64,000 bases of DNA from Flavobacterium foetidum (lineage in GTDB: Bacteria > Bacteroidota > Bacteroidia > Flavobacteriales > Flavobacteriaceae). The position numbers and the translations under genes were made by a program. Position 1 is the first letter of the stretch. Each line of letters begins with the position of its first letter. Location of the stretch: contig NZ_SJTF01000013.1 in the NCBI RefSeq assembly GCF_004634245.1, forward strand, positions 101,631-165,630, given 5' to 3'. This document shows positions 9,824-18,136 of this stretch, piece by piece. The notes below the pieces were generated by a model. The model searched no databases and was not told the DNA's origin. It worked only from the letters and a program-made list of their open reading frames with translations.

Positions 9824-10099
9824 TTTCGATTGGTACATTCTGTAAATTATATATCCTATAACTGCTACAAGCAAATACGGAATTACCATCAAATAAACGA
9901 TTCCGTCGTTTACGGCTTCTGCTTTTTTAACATTAGAATCTCCGCCGAGTGCAGCACGACACATAGCGCATTGTGCATTGGCAGAAAACCCAATAAAGAA
10001 AAAACAAATTCCAAAAAATAAAGCTTGCACACGAACGCTAACGAACTGGCAAAGCAATTTGGATTTTATAACTTGAATATTATTGTTTTTAGTGCGCAT
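9806..10099 (-). CDS. small secreted or membrane protein with a CxxC motif
   Basis: 97 residues. A long basic N-terminus precedes a hydrophobic signal segment (about 26-42, ending FSANAQ), followed at once by CAMCRAAL, then a short acidic region and one transmembrane helix (about 68-88) with a Lys-rich tail. This predicts a CxxC at the periplasmic face, anchored by the C-terminal helix. It overlaps the DUF420 gene by 11 bp and ends the SCO operon, suggesting a role in oxidase biogenesis, for example metal or thiol handling. That is inference from position. No better internal ATG exists; the start is somewhat uncertain. Confidence 0.75.
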   Translation of the reverse strand: MRTKNNNIQVIKSKLLCQFVSVRVQALFFGICFFFIGFSANAQCAMCRAALGGDSNVKKAEAVNDGIVYLMVIPYLLVAVIGYIIYRMYQSKKKKAE

Positions 10100-10673
10100 A
10101 ATACGGAGAAATCATTAAATACACCACAACTCCTGTAACTGCAACATACAACCAGATTGGGAAAGTGATTTTTGCAATTTTTCTGTGTCTGTCAAATCGT
10201 TCTGCAAGTGCTCGTACATACGTAATTAAAACAAGAGGAATAATTACTATTGAAAGCAAAATATGCGTTATCAAAATAATAAAGTACACAAAGCGTAACG
10301 AACCAACTTTTGCGCTTTCTATGGCATCAAGAACACCATCATGATTGCTGTCTCCAAACTTAGTAGAATCAGAAGTCATGTGATATGCTACATACATTAC
10401 CAAAAAGGCCAAAGACAAGGCAATTGCAACTGTCATTAGACGCTCATGTAATTTTGCTTTTCCATTTTTTATAGCCATTACAGCCCAAACCAAAACTATT
10501 GCCGTAATACCGTTTGTTGTAGCATAAATTGGAGGCAGAAATGATAGCGGTTCTACATCAAAACCAAAATCTTTTAGTTTTACACCAAATAAAATCGCAA
10601 CCACTAACGGAATTACAATTGAAACTGCAATAATATATTTGTTGTATTTTGTTTCTAAAGAATTGTCTTTCAT
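10089..10673 (-). CDS. DUF420 membrane protein, likely oxidase assembly factor
   Basis: 194 residues with about five transmembrane helices and scattered conserved His residues (LHERLMTVAI, VAYHM, ILITHILLSI). The pattern fits DUF420, the family that includes Bacillus CtaM, needed for aa3-type oxidase activity. It starts 1 bp after the SCO gene stop and overlaps the next small gene, so it is part of the cytochrome oxidase assembly operon. A short loop with Asp/Gly (SNHDGVLDAIES, about 114-125) resembles a calcium-binding loop; whether it binds metal is not known. Confidence 0.85.
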   Translation of the reverse strand: MKDNSLETKYNKYIIAVSIVIPLVVAILFGVKLKDFGFDVEPLSFLPPIYATTNGITAIVLVWAVMAIKNGKAKLHERLMTVAIALSLAFLVMYVAYHMTSDSTKFGDSNHDGVLDAIESAKVGSLRFVYFIILITHILLSIVIIPLVLITYVRALAERFDRHRKIAKITFPIWLYVAVTGVVVYLMISPYYAH

Positions 10674-10674
10674 T

Positions 10675-11361
10675 TTATTCTTCTAATAATATTTTAATAT
10701 CCTGCTGAATGTCTCGAACCCCTTTTTTATCGAGTCCGTCGTAATAGATGGTCGGATTTCCAAATTCGTCTTTTCGGCATCTAATGTTCCCGTCTTTATC
10801 AATTAAGGCAAATAAACCAGAATGCTCAAAACCGCCACTTACTTTATCATTTTCTCCTGCATAAAGATTAAAACCTTTATTTGACAAATCCATAATAGTA
10901 GCTTTATCACCTGTTAAAAAATTCCAATTTGAAGATTTAACTCCCAATAATTTGGCATGATCTTTTAATACTTGAGGAGTATCATGTTTTGGATCGATGG
11001 TAATAGAAACGATTCCGAAATTAGGATTTCCAAAAAAAGTCTTTTCGATTTCCAACATGCTCATATTCATTTTAGGACAAATAGAAGGACAGGTTGTAAA
11101 AAAGAATTCTAAAACATAAACTTTGCCTTTGTACGTTTCATTAGAAACCTTAACATTGTCCTGATTGGTTAATTCAAACTTTGGAGCTGGTCCGATTGTA
11201 AGAAGCTTAGCGTCTTTTGATGTTTTTTCGCCTACATTATCTAAGCGGTTTCCTTTAACTATATCGTCGTTTTTTATCCGATTTACAATTTTAGGCACAG
11301 CATAAATTCCAAAAATCAAAATGATAAATGAAATCCCGATATATGATTTGTTTTTAAACAT
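10675..11361 (-). CDS. SCO1/SenC family copper chaperone for cytochrome oxidase
   Basis: 228 residues. An N-terminal membrane anchor (about 8-28) carries a periplasmic thioredoxin-fold domain. The copper-binding CPSICP motif is at 91-96 and the distal ligand His is at about 180 (GFEHSGLF), so all three copper ligands are present. SCO proteins deliver or reduce copper for the CuA site of subunit II. It is preceded (11 bp) by a homologous protein without these ligands and followed (1 bp) by DUF420. Confidence 0.93.
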   Translation of the reverse strand: MFKNKSYIGISFIILIFGIYAVPKIVNRIKNDDIVKGNRLDNVGEKTSKDAKLLTIGPAPKFELTNQDNVKVSNETYKGKVYVLEFFFTTCPSICPKMNMSMLEIEKTFFGNPNFGIVSITIDPKHDTPQVLKDHAKLLGVKSSNWNFLTGDKATIMDLSNKGFNLYAGENDKVSGGFEHSGLFALIDKDGNIRCRKDEFGNPTIYYDGLDKKGVRDIQQDIKILLEE

Positions 11362-11372
11362 TATTAAAAATT

Positions 11373-12014
11373 TTAGAGTTGTTTTGTGGCATTGTGGTTC
11401 TTTTTGAGAGCAGCACGATATTCATACAAAATGATTTTGAAATCGTCCAGCATCTCATTGCTCAATTCTGATGGATGGAAAGTATCATAACCTTCCTTAT
11501 AATCCTCTTTATCGTTTCTTCCTCTTAAATTTCTTTCCTTATCAATTATGTAAACATTTGAAGTTCCCATGTATTGATTAAGTTTTCCTTTTAGATGCAA
11601 ATGATTATAAAAGCTTTGAATTTCTTCTTTTGGAGCAAAAATAAAATTCCAATTTTTTACGTCCGTAAATGGAGCTAAAGCGTCTACAATTTTCTGTGCA
11701 TGTTCTTCTGTTCCGATCGGACATACCACCACAAATTGAAGGTCTTCAAAACCATTATATCGTTTGTAGATTTTTTCGTTAAGATTAAAATAATTACCTC
11801 GGTTGTCTAAAATGTTAGAACCTGCAAAACCTAGAACAGTAATTTTTCCGTCAAGAGAGATTTTTTTTCCGTTAAGCGATTTCCAATCCCCAAAATCAGT
11901 TACTTTATGAGTAATTACAGGAAGTGTGGTAAAGCTGTTTACACCTGAAGCAAAAAATAAATAGGCAACAATTGGCAGTACAAAAAGCACAAAAAGAACT
12001 ATATTTTTTTTCAT
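11373..12014 (-). CDS. SCO-like thioredoxin-fold protein lacking the copper ligands
   Basis: 213 residues with an N-terminal signal-anchor (about 4-24). The order of segments follows SCO proteins: GKITVLGFAG takes the place of the strand before CxxxC, VVVCPIGTEEHAQKIVDAL resembles the next strand and helix, NWNFIFAPKEEIQSFYNHL matches the region after the distal loop, and VYIIDKERNLRGR matches the late strand. No CxxxC is present and there is no His at the SCO ligand position. It probably acts as a partner of the true SCO encoded immediately downstream. The homology assignment is by eye. Confidence 0.7.
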   Translation of the reverse strand: MKKNIVLFVLFVLPIVAYLFFASGVNSFTTLPVITHKVTDFGDWKSLNGKKISLDGKITVLGFAGSNILDNRGNYFNLNEKIYKRYNGFEDLQFVVVCPIGTEEHAQKIVDALAPFTDVKNWNFIFAPKEEIQSFYNHLHLKGKLNQYMGTSNVYIIDKERNLRGRNDKEDYKEGYDTFHPSELSNEMLDDFKIILYEYRAALKKNHNATKQL

Positions 12015-12039
12015 TGTTTCTAACGGAATATTTGAGGTA

Positions 12040-12047
12040 CAAAAATA
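12040..12047 (-). promoter_or_regulatory. probable -7 element for the SCO operon
   Basis: The minus strand reads TATTTTTG, matching TAnnTTTG, 26 bp before the ATG at 12014. It abuts the T-tract of the upstream terminator. No convincing -33 TTG was seen. Confidence 0.45.
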
Positions 12048-12072
12048 AAAAAATCCCGATGTTATCGGGACT
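12045..12072 (-). terminator. intrinsic terminator after the coxIV gene
   Basis: TCCCGAT (12054-12060) pairs with ATCGGGA (12064-12070), and on the minus strand a run of T follows. It separates the cyoE-coxIII-coxIV unit from the SCO unit. Confidence 0.85.
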
Positions 12073-12092
12073 CTTTTCGAATTAATATCATG

Positions 12093-12443
12093 TTAAAAAT
12101 TCCATTTAATAGTAGAATCTTTAAAAACCCCATAAATATAGTGTCCTTCTGTCAACAGAATAAACAATAAATATAATACTAGGAAAATAACAGGAGAAAC
12201 TACAGACCATCTAAGGCTGCTTTTTTCACCTTCCATGTGCATAAATGCCCATACAATATAATATGCTTTGAAGATTGTCAGGATATAGAAAATCCAGTTC
12301 AATAAGTTCAAGCCAATAAAATGATTAAATTCTAATGCTCCAGGTTTGTAAATCCCTAAGATAACCTCTACAATAGTTACTAATGAAAGTAATCCGAAAA
12401 CAAACCAGATTCTTTTTGTATTTGATACGTGCTCGTGTGACAT
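12093..12443 (-). CDS. cytochrome c oxidase subunit IV family protein
   Basis: 116 residues with three transmembrane helices (about 10-30, 45-67, 80-102) and the motif FMHMEGEKSS between helices two and three, typical of prokaryotic CoxIV/COX4-pro proteins. It is a small structural subunit of the haem-copper oxidase in the cytoplasmic membrane. It starts 19 bp after the larger subunit III gene and is followed by a strong terminator, so it ends this operon. Confidence 0.9.
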   Translation of the reverse strand: MSHEHVSNTKRIWFVFGLLSLVTIVEVILGIYKPGALEFNHFIGLNLLNWIFYILTIFKAYYIVWAFMHMEGEKSSLRWSVVSPVIFLVLYLLFILLTEGHYIYGVFKDSTIKWNF

Positions 12444-12462
12444 AATAATTAAATTCTAAAGA

Positions 12463-13446
12463 TTAAACTAGGTAGAATACTGTAAATACAAATACCCAAA
12501 CTAAATCTACGAAGTGCCAGTATAAACCAACTTTCTCAACCATTTCGTAGCTTCTTCTTTTCTCGTAAGTACCTAACAATACATTAAAGAAAATGATAAT
12601 ATTGATGATAACTCCAGAGAATACGTGGAAACCGTGGAAACCAGTAATAAAGAAGAAGAAATCAGCAAATAATTTATTTCCGTATTCGTTTCTAATCAAG
12701 TTAGCTCCTTCAACTACATATTTAGCATTTGCTAAATGAGCTTCTGACTCTGCTCTTGTTAGAACGATTTTTTTCTTGTGTTCATCTAATTTCTCAGATC
12801 TGATTAATAAACCAGGATGTGCTTTAAATCCAGCCTGAACTTCAGCAACTGTAAAAGATGGTTGTGTCTGAGCATCTTCCATAAACCAAGTTGAATGGCT
12901 TCTTGTCAAAGCTTCTCTCTGCTCTGGCAATTTTACAGCAAAATCAGCTAAAGCTACTCTTTTACCGTGTTCGTCAACAAACTGAAGCAAACTTCCTCCA
13001 GTAGTTTCAACTGCACCATATTCTCCTTTAATGAAGTTTTTCCATTCCCAAGCTTGAGAACCAACGAAAATCAAACCTCCAATAATAGTTAAGAACATAT
13101 ATATTGCAACTTTTGTTTTTTTCATTTGGTGTCCTGCATCAACAGCCAAAACCATTGTTACAGAAGAAAAAATCAAAATAAAAGTCATTAATGCTACATA
13201 ATACATAGGAGCCGGAACACCATGCATAAATGGGAAGTGAGTGAACACTTCATCAGCCAAAGGCCAAGTTTCAATAAATTTGAATCTAGAAAAACCATAA
13301 GCTCCTAGAAATCCAGAGAATGTTAAGGCATCTGATACGATAAAAAACCACATCATCATTTTACCATAACTTGCTCCTAAAGGCTCATTGTGACCGCCTC
13401 CCCAAGTTTTTTCGTCGTTGTTTGCAGTAGTAACTGTCGCTCCCAT
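12463..13446 (-). CDS. cytochrome c oxidase subunit III with a large loop insertion
   Basis: 327 residues. The first part, with WGGGHNEPLGASYGKMMMWF and helices at about 30-50 and 70-125, and the last part, with FFFFITGFHGFHVFSGVIIN and YWHFVDLVWVFVF, are typical subunit III. Between them lies a hydrophilic segment of about 120 residues (about 128-248) that ordinary subunit III lacks. The protein binds no redox cofactor but supports proton uptake and stability of subunit I. It is the second subunit-III-like gene in the operon, 42 bp after the first. Confidence 0.92.
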   Translation of the reverse strand: MGATVTTANNDEKTWGGGHNEPLGASYGKMMMWFFIVSDALTFSGFLGAYGFSRFKFIETWPLADEVFTHFPFMHGVPAPMYYVALMTFILIFSSVTMVLAVDAGHQMKKTKVAIYMFLTIIGGLIFVGSQAWEWKNFIKGEYGAVETTGGSLLQFVDEHGKRVALADFAVKLPEQREALTRSHSTWFMEDAQTQPSFTVAEVQAGFKAHPGLLIRSEKLDEHKKKIVLTRAESEAHLANAKYVVEGANLIRNEYGNKLFADFFFFITGFHGFHVFSGVIINIIIFFNVLLGTYEKRRSYEMVEKVGLYWHFVDLVWVFVFTVFYLV

Positions 13447-13488
13447 AAAAGATATTCGTTAAAAAGTTCCCAAATTTACGTTTTTTTC

Positions 13489-14076
13489 TTATTTAAAGAA
13501 ATATAAAAATAAAAATAAATATACCCATAATAAATCTAAAAAATGCCAATACATCGCACCTAGCTCTATCCCAAGAGTTTGAGTCGAATTGTATTTTTGT
13601 TTAAAATGATTATAAATTATAATTAAAAGCGAAATAATTCCGCCTGCTAAGTGCAATAAGTGCGTAACCGTTACTACATATAAGAATGTTGTAGTAATAG
13701 AACTGTACTGACCAGTAAAATAATAGCCTTGTTGTATAACCTGCTCAAAACCCTGAAATTGCAAAAACACAAATAAAGCTCCTAGAGCCAAAGTTCCTAA
13801 AAGCAATCCTGTAACAGCGCTTCTATTGTCTTTTTTAATTGCTTTTTTTGCTAGATGAAAAGTTACACTACAGGCAATAATAACCGCCGTACTCCAATAA
13901 AATGCCGATGGCAGCTGAAAATCTTTCAACCAGTCTGCTCTTGATTTACTTACTACAAATGCACTTGTAAGTCCTGCAAACATCATGGTCATGCTTACCA
14001 TTGCGAAAAGCAGAATCAGTTTTGCTGATTTTGATTTTCTTACTTGTTCTTCATTTGCTTTTAATGTCATTTCCAT
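13489..14076 (-). CDS. cytochrome c oxidase subunit III-like protein (five-helix)
   Basis: 195 residues with about five transmembrane helices. The C-terminal part carries VTHLLHLAGGIISLLIIIYN and AMYWHFLDLLWVYLFLFLYF, the conserved subunit III helices with the His-Phe-Leu-Asp signature. It is shorter than the neighbour at 12463-13446 and lacks its long insertion. It starts 2 bp after cyoE and is clearly in the same operon. Two subunit III homologues together suggest that both are incorporated or that one is an assembly form. Confidence 0.9.
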   Translation of the reverse strand: MEMTLKANEEQVRKSKSAKLILLFAMVSMTMMFAGLTSAFVVSKSRADWLKDFQLPSAFYWSTAVIIACSVTFHLAKKAIKKDNRSAVTGLLLGTLALGALFVFLQFQGFEQVIQQGYYFTGQYSSITTTFLYVVTVTHLLHLAGGIISLLIIIYNHFKQKYNSTQTLGIELGAMYWHFLDLLWVYLFLFLYFFK

Positions 14077-14078
14077 AA

Positions 14079-14981
14079 CTATCTTAAAAATTTATCTACA
14101 ATATACACAATCTGCAAAAGCGAAATATATGATACACTAACAAGCATCAAAGTTCGCGCTGCTTTTGCGGTTCTTAATTTATACAAACGAACTGCGTAAA
14201 AAAGCATCCAAATCCCTAGCAGAAATACTACTACTGCCGCAAGGGGAGAAATATACAATTGCCCAGTAAAGCCTAACATTGGCAATAAAGACGCTATCAG
14301 AAGCCAAATGGTGTATAAAATGACCTGCAATGCCGTCTTCCTGTCCTTTCTACCTGTTGGCAACATAAAGATTCCTGCTTTCTCATAGTCTTCATACAAA
14401 AACCAGCCTATTGACCAAAAGTGAGGAAACTGCCAGAAAAACTGAATCAAAAATAATGTTCCTGCTTCGATACCGAATTCTCCTGTAGCAGCAACCCATC
14501 CTAACATAAATGGAATTGCACCAGGAAAAGCGCCCACAAAAACAGATAATGATGTTACCGTTTTTAACGGTGTATAAACACTTGTGTAAAGAAAAATCGA
14601 AATTGCGGCAAACATAGCCGACTTAGCGTTTATCGTATAAAGCAAAGCAATACCAATAACTGTAAGCAGGCTGGCTACAAACAAAGCCATTTTTGGAGAC
14701 ATTCGGCCAGAAGGAACAGGACGATTTTTAGTACGGTCCATCAAGGCATCGATATCTTTTTCGATAACCTGATTAAAAGCATTTGACGCCCCAACCATAC
14801 AATAACCTCCAATTGACAAAACCAGAAGAACACTCCACTTAAAGGGCTGTTCGTCATTAACCCCCAACAAGTACCCAGCTATAGAAGAAAAGAGAACACT
14901 AATAGCCAAACCAGCCTTAGTAATCTCTTTGAAATCTAGAAATATTGATTTTATTGAAAATGTATTTTTTGCAGCGTTCAA
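14079..14981 (-). CDS. cyoE: protoheme IX farnesyltransferase (haem O synthase)
   Basis: 300 residues with about nine transmembrane helices of the UbiA family. The first Asp-rich motif NAFNQVIEKDIDALMDRTKN (about 64-83) with RPVPSG following, and the second polar loop around FLYEDYEKAGIFMLP (about 197-211), are the haem O synthase signatures. It farnesylates haem B to haem O, the precursor of haem A for aa3-type oxidases. It is the first gene of the oxidase subunit operon (also called ctaB). The start was chosen at the first ATG, which follows a good -7 element. Confidence 0.95.
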   Translation of the reverse strand: MNAAKNTFSIKSIFLDFKEITKAGLAISVLFSSIAGYLLGVNDEQPFKWSVLLVLSIGGYCMVGASNAFNQVIEKDIDALMDRTKNRPVPSGRMSPKMALFVASLLTVIGIALLYTINAKSAMFAAISIFLYTSVYTPLKTVTSLSVFVGAFPGAIPFMLGWVAATGEFGIEAGTLFLIQFFWQFPHFWSIGWFLYEDYEKAGIFMLPTGRKDRKTALQVILYTIWLLIASLLPMLGFTGQLYISPLAAVVVFLLGIWMLFYAVRLYKLRTAKAARTLMLVSVSYISLLQIVYIVDKFLR

Positions 14982-15016
14982 TACCGTTGTATTTTGTATA
15001 TTTTTTTTGAGTGCTG

Positions 15017-15024
15017 CAAATGTA
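15017..15024 (-). promoter_or_regulatory. probable -7 element for the cyoE-cox operon
   Basis: The minus strand reads TACATTTG, matching TAnnTTTG, about 36 bp before the cyoE ATG. No clear -33 TTG was seen at normal spacing. Confidence 0.5.
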
Positions 15025-15138
15025 CAAATTAGATTGTAGAATTTAGACCTTTAAAAATGGTTTTTTTTCGATAAAACCTGCATAAAATAAGAACTTTGAA
15101 ATCTTTAACACTATTGTTTCGAAAAATCTTATTAAATA

Positions 15139-17262
15139 TTAATAGTCAAAATACCAATTGAAAATATCAGAACGAAGTCCGATACTGAACCAAGAAGTGT
15201 TTTGCTTAAAAGTTGCCGCAGTTTCTTGAGTAGGGTCAAAATTTCTATAAATAAAACTTCCGAACAGCTTTAAGTTGGTCATTGGATTTATTAGATAGCC
15301 TCCCTGAATATCTGCAATGAAAACGTTTGTTTTGTTTCCCTGTCCTATTTTAACTCCTGTATCATACGGACGGTTTTCATCATAACTTTTATAAATATTT
15401 CCTCCATAATTAAAAGAATTCTGCGCAGTATCAAAATCCAAACCTCTAGTACCAACAGTAACTTTTGCATCGGCAAACAAACGGCCTTTGTGGTAACGTG
15501 CAATTGCAATAAGCTCTTTAAAGTTGCCTCCCCACTGGTGCCCAACACTTTGATTATTGTGTCCGTAATTGGTAATAACAGCACTGTGCGAGTATACGTA
15601 AGGACGTACGCGGTTTAATTCGACCTGCAGCAACAGGTCTTTTACATTGAAAGCATTGAAATATTTTGCTCCCAATTGGAATCCGAATTTATTCTTCCAG
15701 CTTTTATTGCCAGCACCTACATCAGAAACAGAAAACTCATCAATTAGAAACTGAGTATAAAGGTTGATGCTGTTATTCCACTTATATTTTCCTGTTAGTC
15801 CCAAAAGCGCATTACCGCTTTTAGACGAAGAACCAAACTCAACAGCACGGTAAAAAATTATTGGATTTACAAAGTTCACATCAAAGCCACGGTTATTTGA
15901 ATTGGTCCAAACTACAGATTCAAAAAAACCTAAATTAAGCCTGTTCGATACATTCCAGCTCAAATAGTGGTTTGCCATAAATTTAGTAGCATAGGTTCTA
16001 TCTTCTGTTACATCTGGACGCACATCTTTTAGCCACATATAAGTATTGGTATATTTGATTTTCCAAAACTTTGTATTAAGCTTAAAATAGGGATACGGAC
16101 TTGCTCCGTCTCCTTCTAGAAGAGACCGATAACCGTCTCCAATAAAATTTCGTCCGTAACCTAGCTGCAAATCAAAAATTTTACCTGGCGCAAAAGTGAT
16201 GTTTGCATCTGCCAAAGGAAAATCGTATGCATCTGTTTTAAACCTTTTTGCAATTCCGATTCCCGGAACTATAGCAGGATTTCCTCCAGAAGGTCTTATC
16301 GATTCTGCATAATCATTAAAATAACCCGCAAATCTGCCTTGGCTTTCAAAAAAAGTGGTGGTGAAATTGATTTCTTTTCCTAGTCCCCCTCTAAAATTTA
16401 GGGCTCGTGTATTCACGTAAGTGTAAGATGCATCAAGATCTGAGGCTTTACCCATCTGTAAATCCACAATCGGATTTAGAGAAAACCAATAATCTTCTCC
16501 CTGAATCTGCACCATATTTTCGTTCCACCATTTTCGGCCAAGCCAGCTCGAAATATTTTTCTGCAAAGACTGATTTACGGCCTTCAAATTATAATATTTC
16601 GAAACCTCTGCATAGGTATAAGGTTTTGAAGCTGTGTGATTATTGCTTCCCACCTGATTCATTGCACCGTCAAACTGAGCATAATAACTGTGCGAAAAAG
16701 GGATGTTTAAATGACTTTCAAATTCTGGATTATTGTATTTTTTATAGACAAGACTGTCTAATTCTGTCATTGGTTTCTCAAGCGGTTTTAAAATCTGAGA
16801 AGCCGCCAATGCCTCATCTGCAAGCTGCTGAGAGCTTTTTAACGGAATGTCAATAGAAATAGTGTATTTTGAATAAGTCGGTCTCCCGTTGTAAGTCGAA
16901 GGTTTTATTTTTGGAAAACTGCCAAAAACGCGTTTGGCTTCATCAGACAATTCATCATGTACCGCCGAAACATAAATTACCTTAAACTCGCCCTCGGCAT
17001 TTACTTCAAAGAGAACTTGAACAACTCCTTTATAATTGTTTTGTTTTAGGTTTTCAGGCACTTTAAAACTGGCAAACACAAGATCCTGCACTTCTGTATA
17101 GAAACATTTCTGAAGATCTTTTGCCTGTAGGTTTTCGCATTTTGGAAAAACAGGAAACATTTCTGAAGCAAAACCAGGCTGAATTGACGAGCTGCTATTT
17201 TCCTGAGAAAGTGCAATTAAGAACGAAAAAGTAAAAACAAAAGATAAAAAAAACTTATTCAC
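15139..17262 (-). CDS. remB: gliding motility protein RemB-like outer membrane protein
   Basis: 707 residues with a signal peptide (1-19). Residues about 38-140 resemble a TonB C-terminal domain: FPKCENL, then a helix, KGVVQVLFEVNAEGEFKVIYV and FPKIKPSTYNGRPTYSKYTI. The rest, rich in alternating aromatic strands and ending with the aromatic residue FDY, looks like an outer-membrane beta-barrel similar to capsule-assembly or RemB proteins. In F. johnsoniae, remB lies a few genes from sprA with deoC and gcvH between, which matches here. RemB is implicated in gliding. It starts 18 bp after deoC, so the two are probably co-transcribed. Confidence 0.78.
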   Translation of the reverse strand: MNKFFLSFVFTFSFLIALSQENSSSSIQPGFASEMFPVFPKCENLQAKDLQKCFYTEVQDLVFASFKVPENLKQNNYKGVVQVLFEVNAEGEFKVIYVSAVHDELSDEAKRVFGSFPKIKPSTYNGRPTYSKYTISIDIPLKSSQQLADEALAASQILKPLEKPMTELDSLVYKKYNNPEFESHLNIPFSHSYYAQFDGAMNQVGSNNHTASKPYTYAEVSKYYNLKAVNQSLQKNISSWLGRKWWNENMVQIQGEDYWFSLNPIVDLQMGKASDLDASYTYVNTRALNFRGGLGKEINFTTTFFESQGRFAGYFNDYAESIRPSGGNPAIVPGIGIAKRFKTDAYDFPLADANITFAPGKIFDLQLGYGRNFIGDGYRSLLEGDGASPYPYFKLNTKFWKIKYTNTYMWLKDVRPDVTEDRTYATKFMANHYLSWNVSNRLNLGFFESVVWTNSNNRGFDVNFVNPIIFYRAVEFGSSSKSGNALLGLTGKYKWNNSINLYTQFLIDEFSVSDVGAGNKSWKNKFGFQLGAKYFNAFNVKDLLLQVELNRVRPYVYSHSAVITNYGHNNQSVGHQWGGNFKELIAIARYHKGRLFADAKVTVGTRGLDFDTAQNSFNYGGNIYKSYDENRPYDTGVKIGQGNKTNVFIADIQGGYLINPMTNLKLFGSFIYRNFDPTQETAATFKQNTSWFSIGLRSDIFNWYFDY

Positions 17263-17280
17263 TAAAATTTGGGTATTTAT

Positions 17281-18024
17281 TTAATATTGATTTGAGGAAA
17301 TTTCTCCATCTGCAATTGCTTTTGCGGCAGAAGTTCCGATACGCTTGACACCTAAACGAATCATTTCTGCTGCATCTTCATAGGAACGAACGCCTCCTGC
17401 TGCTTTTACTGGCAGTGGAGAAGCATTTTCCAGCATCATAATTATGACCGGAAAAGTGGCTCCGTTTGGAAGATTATTTTCTGTATTGTAAAAACCTGTT
17501 GATGATTTAACAAAAACAGAACCGTAATCGTCTTCCTCAAAATGCGAAACGACTACATTTTTTATCAATGCCGAGAGTTGTATTATTTCTTTATCGGTCA
17601 AAGCTGCAGTTTCAATAATCCATTTTACGGTCTTATTGTTTGCTAGACCAATCTGCGTACCGATTAAAACTTCTTGTTTGACCAGCTCAGAATCGCCATT
17701 TTTAAACGCTTCGTAATTGCATACAAAATCCAAATCATCTGCTCCGTTTTCTATTGCTTCGGTGGCTTCTTTGATTTTGATTTCTAAAGCCGAATCTCCT
17801 TTCGGAAAATCAATAACAGTTCCGACCAAAAGTGCGGAACTCGCTTTTGCAATCATTTCTTTAGCCATCGAAACATATTCTGGGCGAATCATGATTAGCT
17901 TAAAACCTTCTTGAATAGCTTCTTCAACAGAATTTTCTACCACAATACGATTTTCTTCCTCCGAAAGACCAGCTTGCGAGGCAGTTTTTAAGTAAGTAGA
18001 ATCCAGATATTGCTTTACATTCAT
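17281..18024 (-). CDS. deoC: deoxyribose-phosphate aldolase
   Basis: About 247 residues from ATG 18024. The frame is open to 18054, but MNVKQYLDSTYLK is the family N-terminus and lies just after a promoter element. It cleaves 2-deoxyribose 5-phosphate to glyceraldehyde 3-phosphate and acetaldehyde in deoxynucleoside catabolism. The Schiff-base Lys is in VFVKSSTGF (about 165-173) and the second active-site Lys in VKAAGGVRS (about 206-214); LDFVCNY supplies the conserved Asp region. It is followed closely by remB. Confidence 0.95.
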   Translation of the reverse strand: MNVKQYLDSTYLKTASQAGLSEEENRIVVENSVEEAIQEGFKLIMIRPEYVSMAKEMIAKASSALLVGTVIDFPKGDSALEIKIKEATEAIENGADDLDFVCNYEAFKNGDSELVKQEVLIGTQIGLANNKTVKWIIETAALTDKEIIQLSALIKNVVVSHFEEDDYGSVFVKSSTGFYNTENNLPNGATFPVIIMMLENASPLPVKAAGGVRSYEDAAEMIRLGVKRIGTSAAKAIADGEISSNQY

Positions 18025-18051
18025 GGTTTTAATCTGCTTATGGAATTTTGA

Positions 18052-18059
18052 CAAAAATA
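18052..18059 (-). promoter_or_regulatory. probable -7 element for deoC-remB
   Basis: The minus strand reads TATTTTTG, a full TAnnTTTG match, 28 bp before the chosen deoC ATG. It would lie inside the coding sequence if the longer start were used nearby, which supports the shorter start. Confidence 0.5.
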
Positions 18060-18111
18060 CATTTAAAATTCAGAAAAACACACACTTACCAAAACTTGAT
18101 TTTCTTGTAAT

Positions 18112-18133
18112 AAAAAACCCACCGAAGTGGGAT
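18112..18133 (-). terminator. intrinsic terminator after the vanZ-like gene
   Basis: CCCAC (18118-18122) and GTGGG (18127-18131) form a stem that on the minus strand has a TTCG tetraloop and is followed by six T. It ends the gcvH-vanZ unit. Confidence 0.85.
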
Positions 18134-18136
18134 TTA

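Noticed and set aside
11373..12014. Possibility that the ligand-less SCO protein is a pseudogene
   Set aside because: The frame is intact, has a signal-anchor and a promoter, and sits 11 bp from the next gene, so it appears maintained.
16407..16856. A 149-codon plus-strand frame
   Set aside because: Antisense to remB, with no recognisable features.
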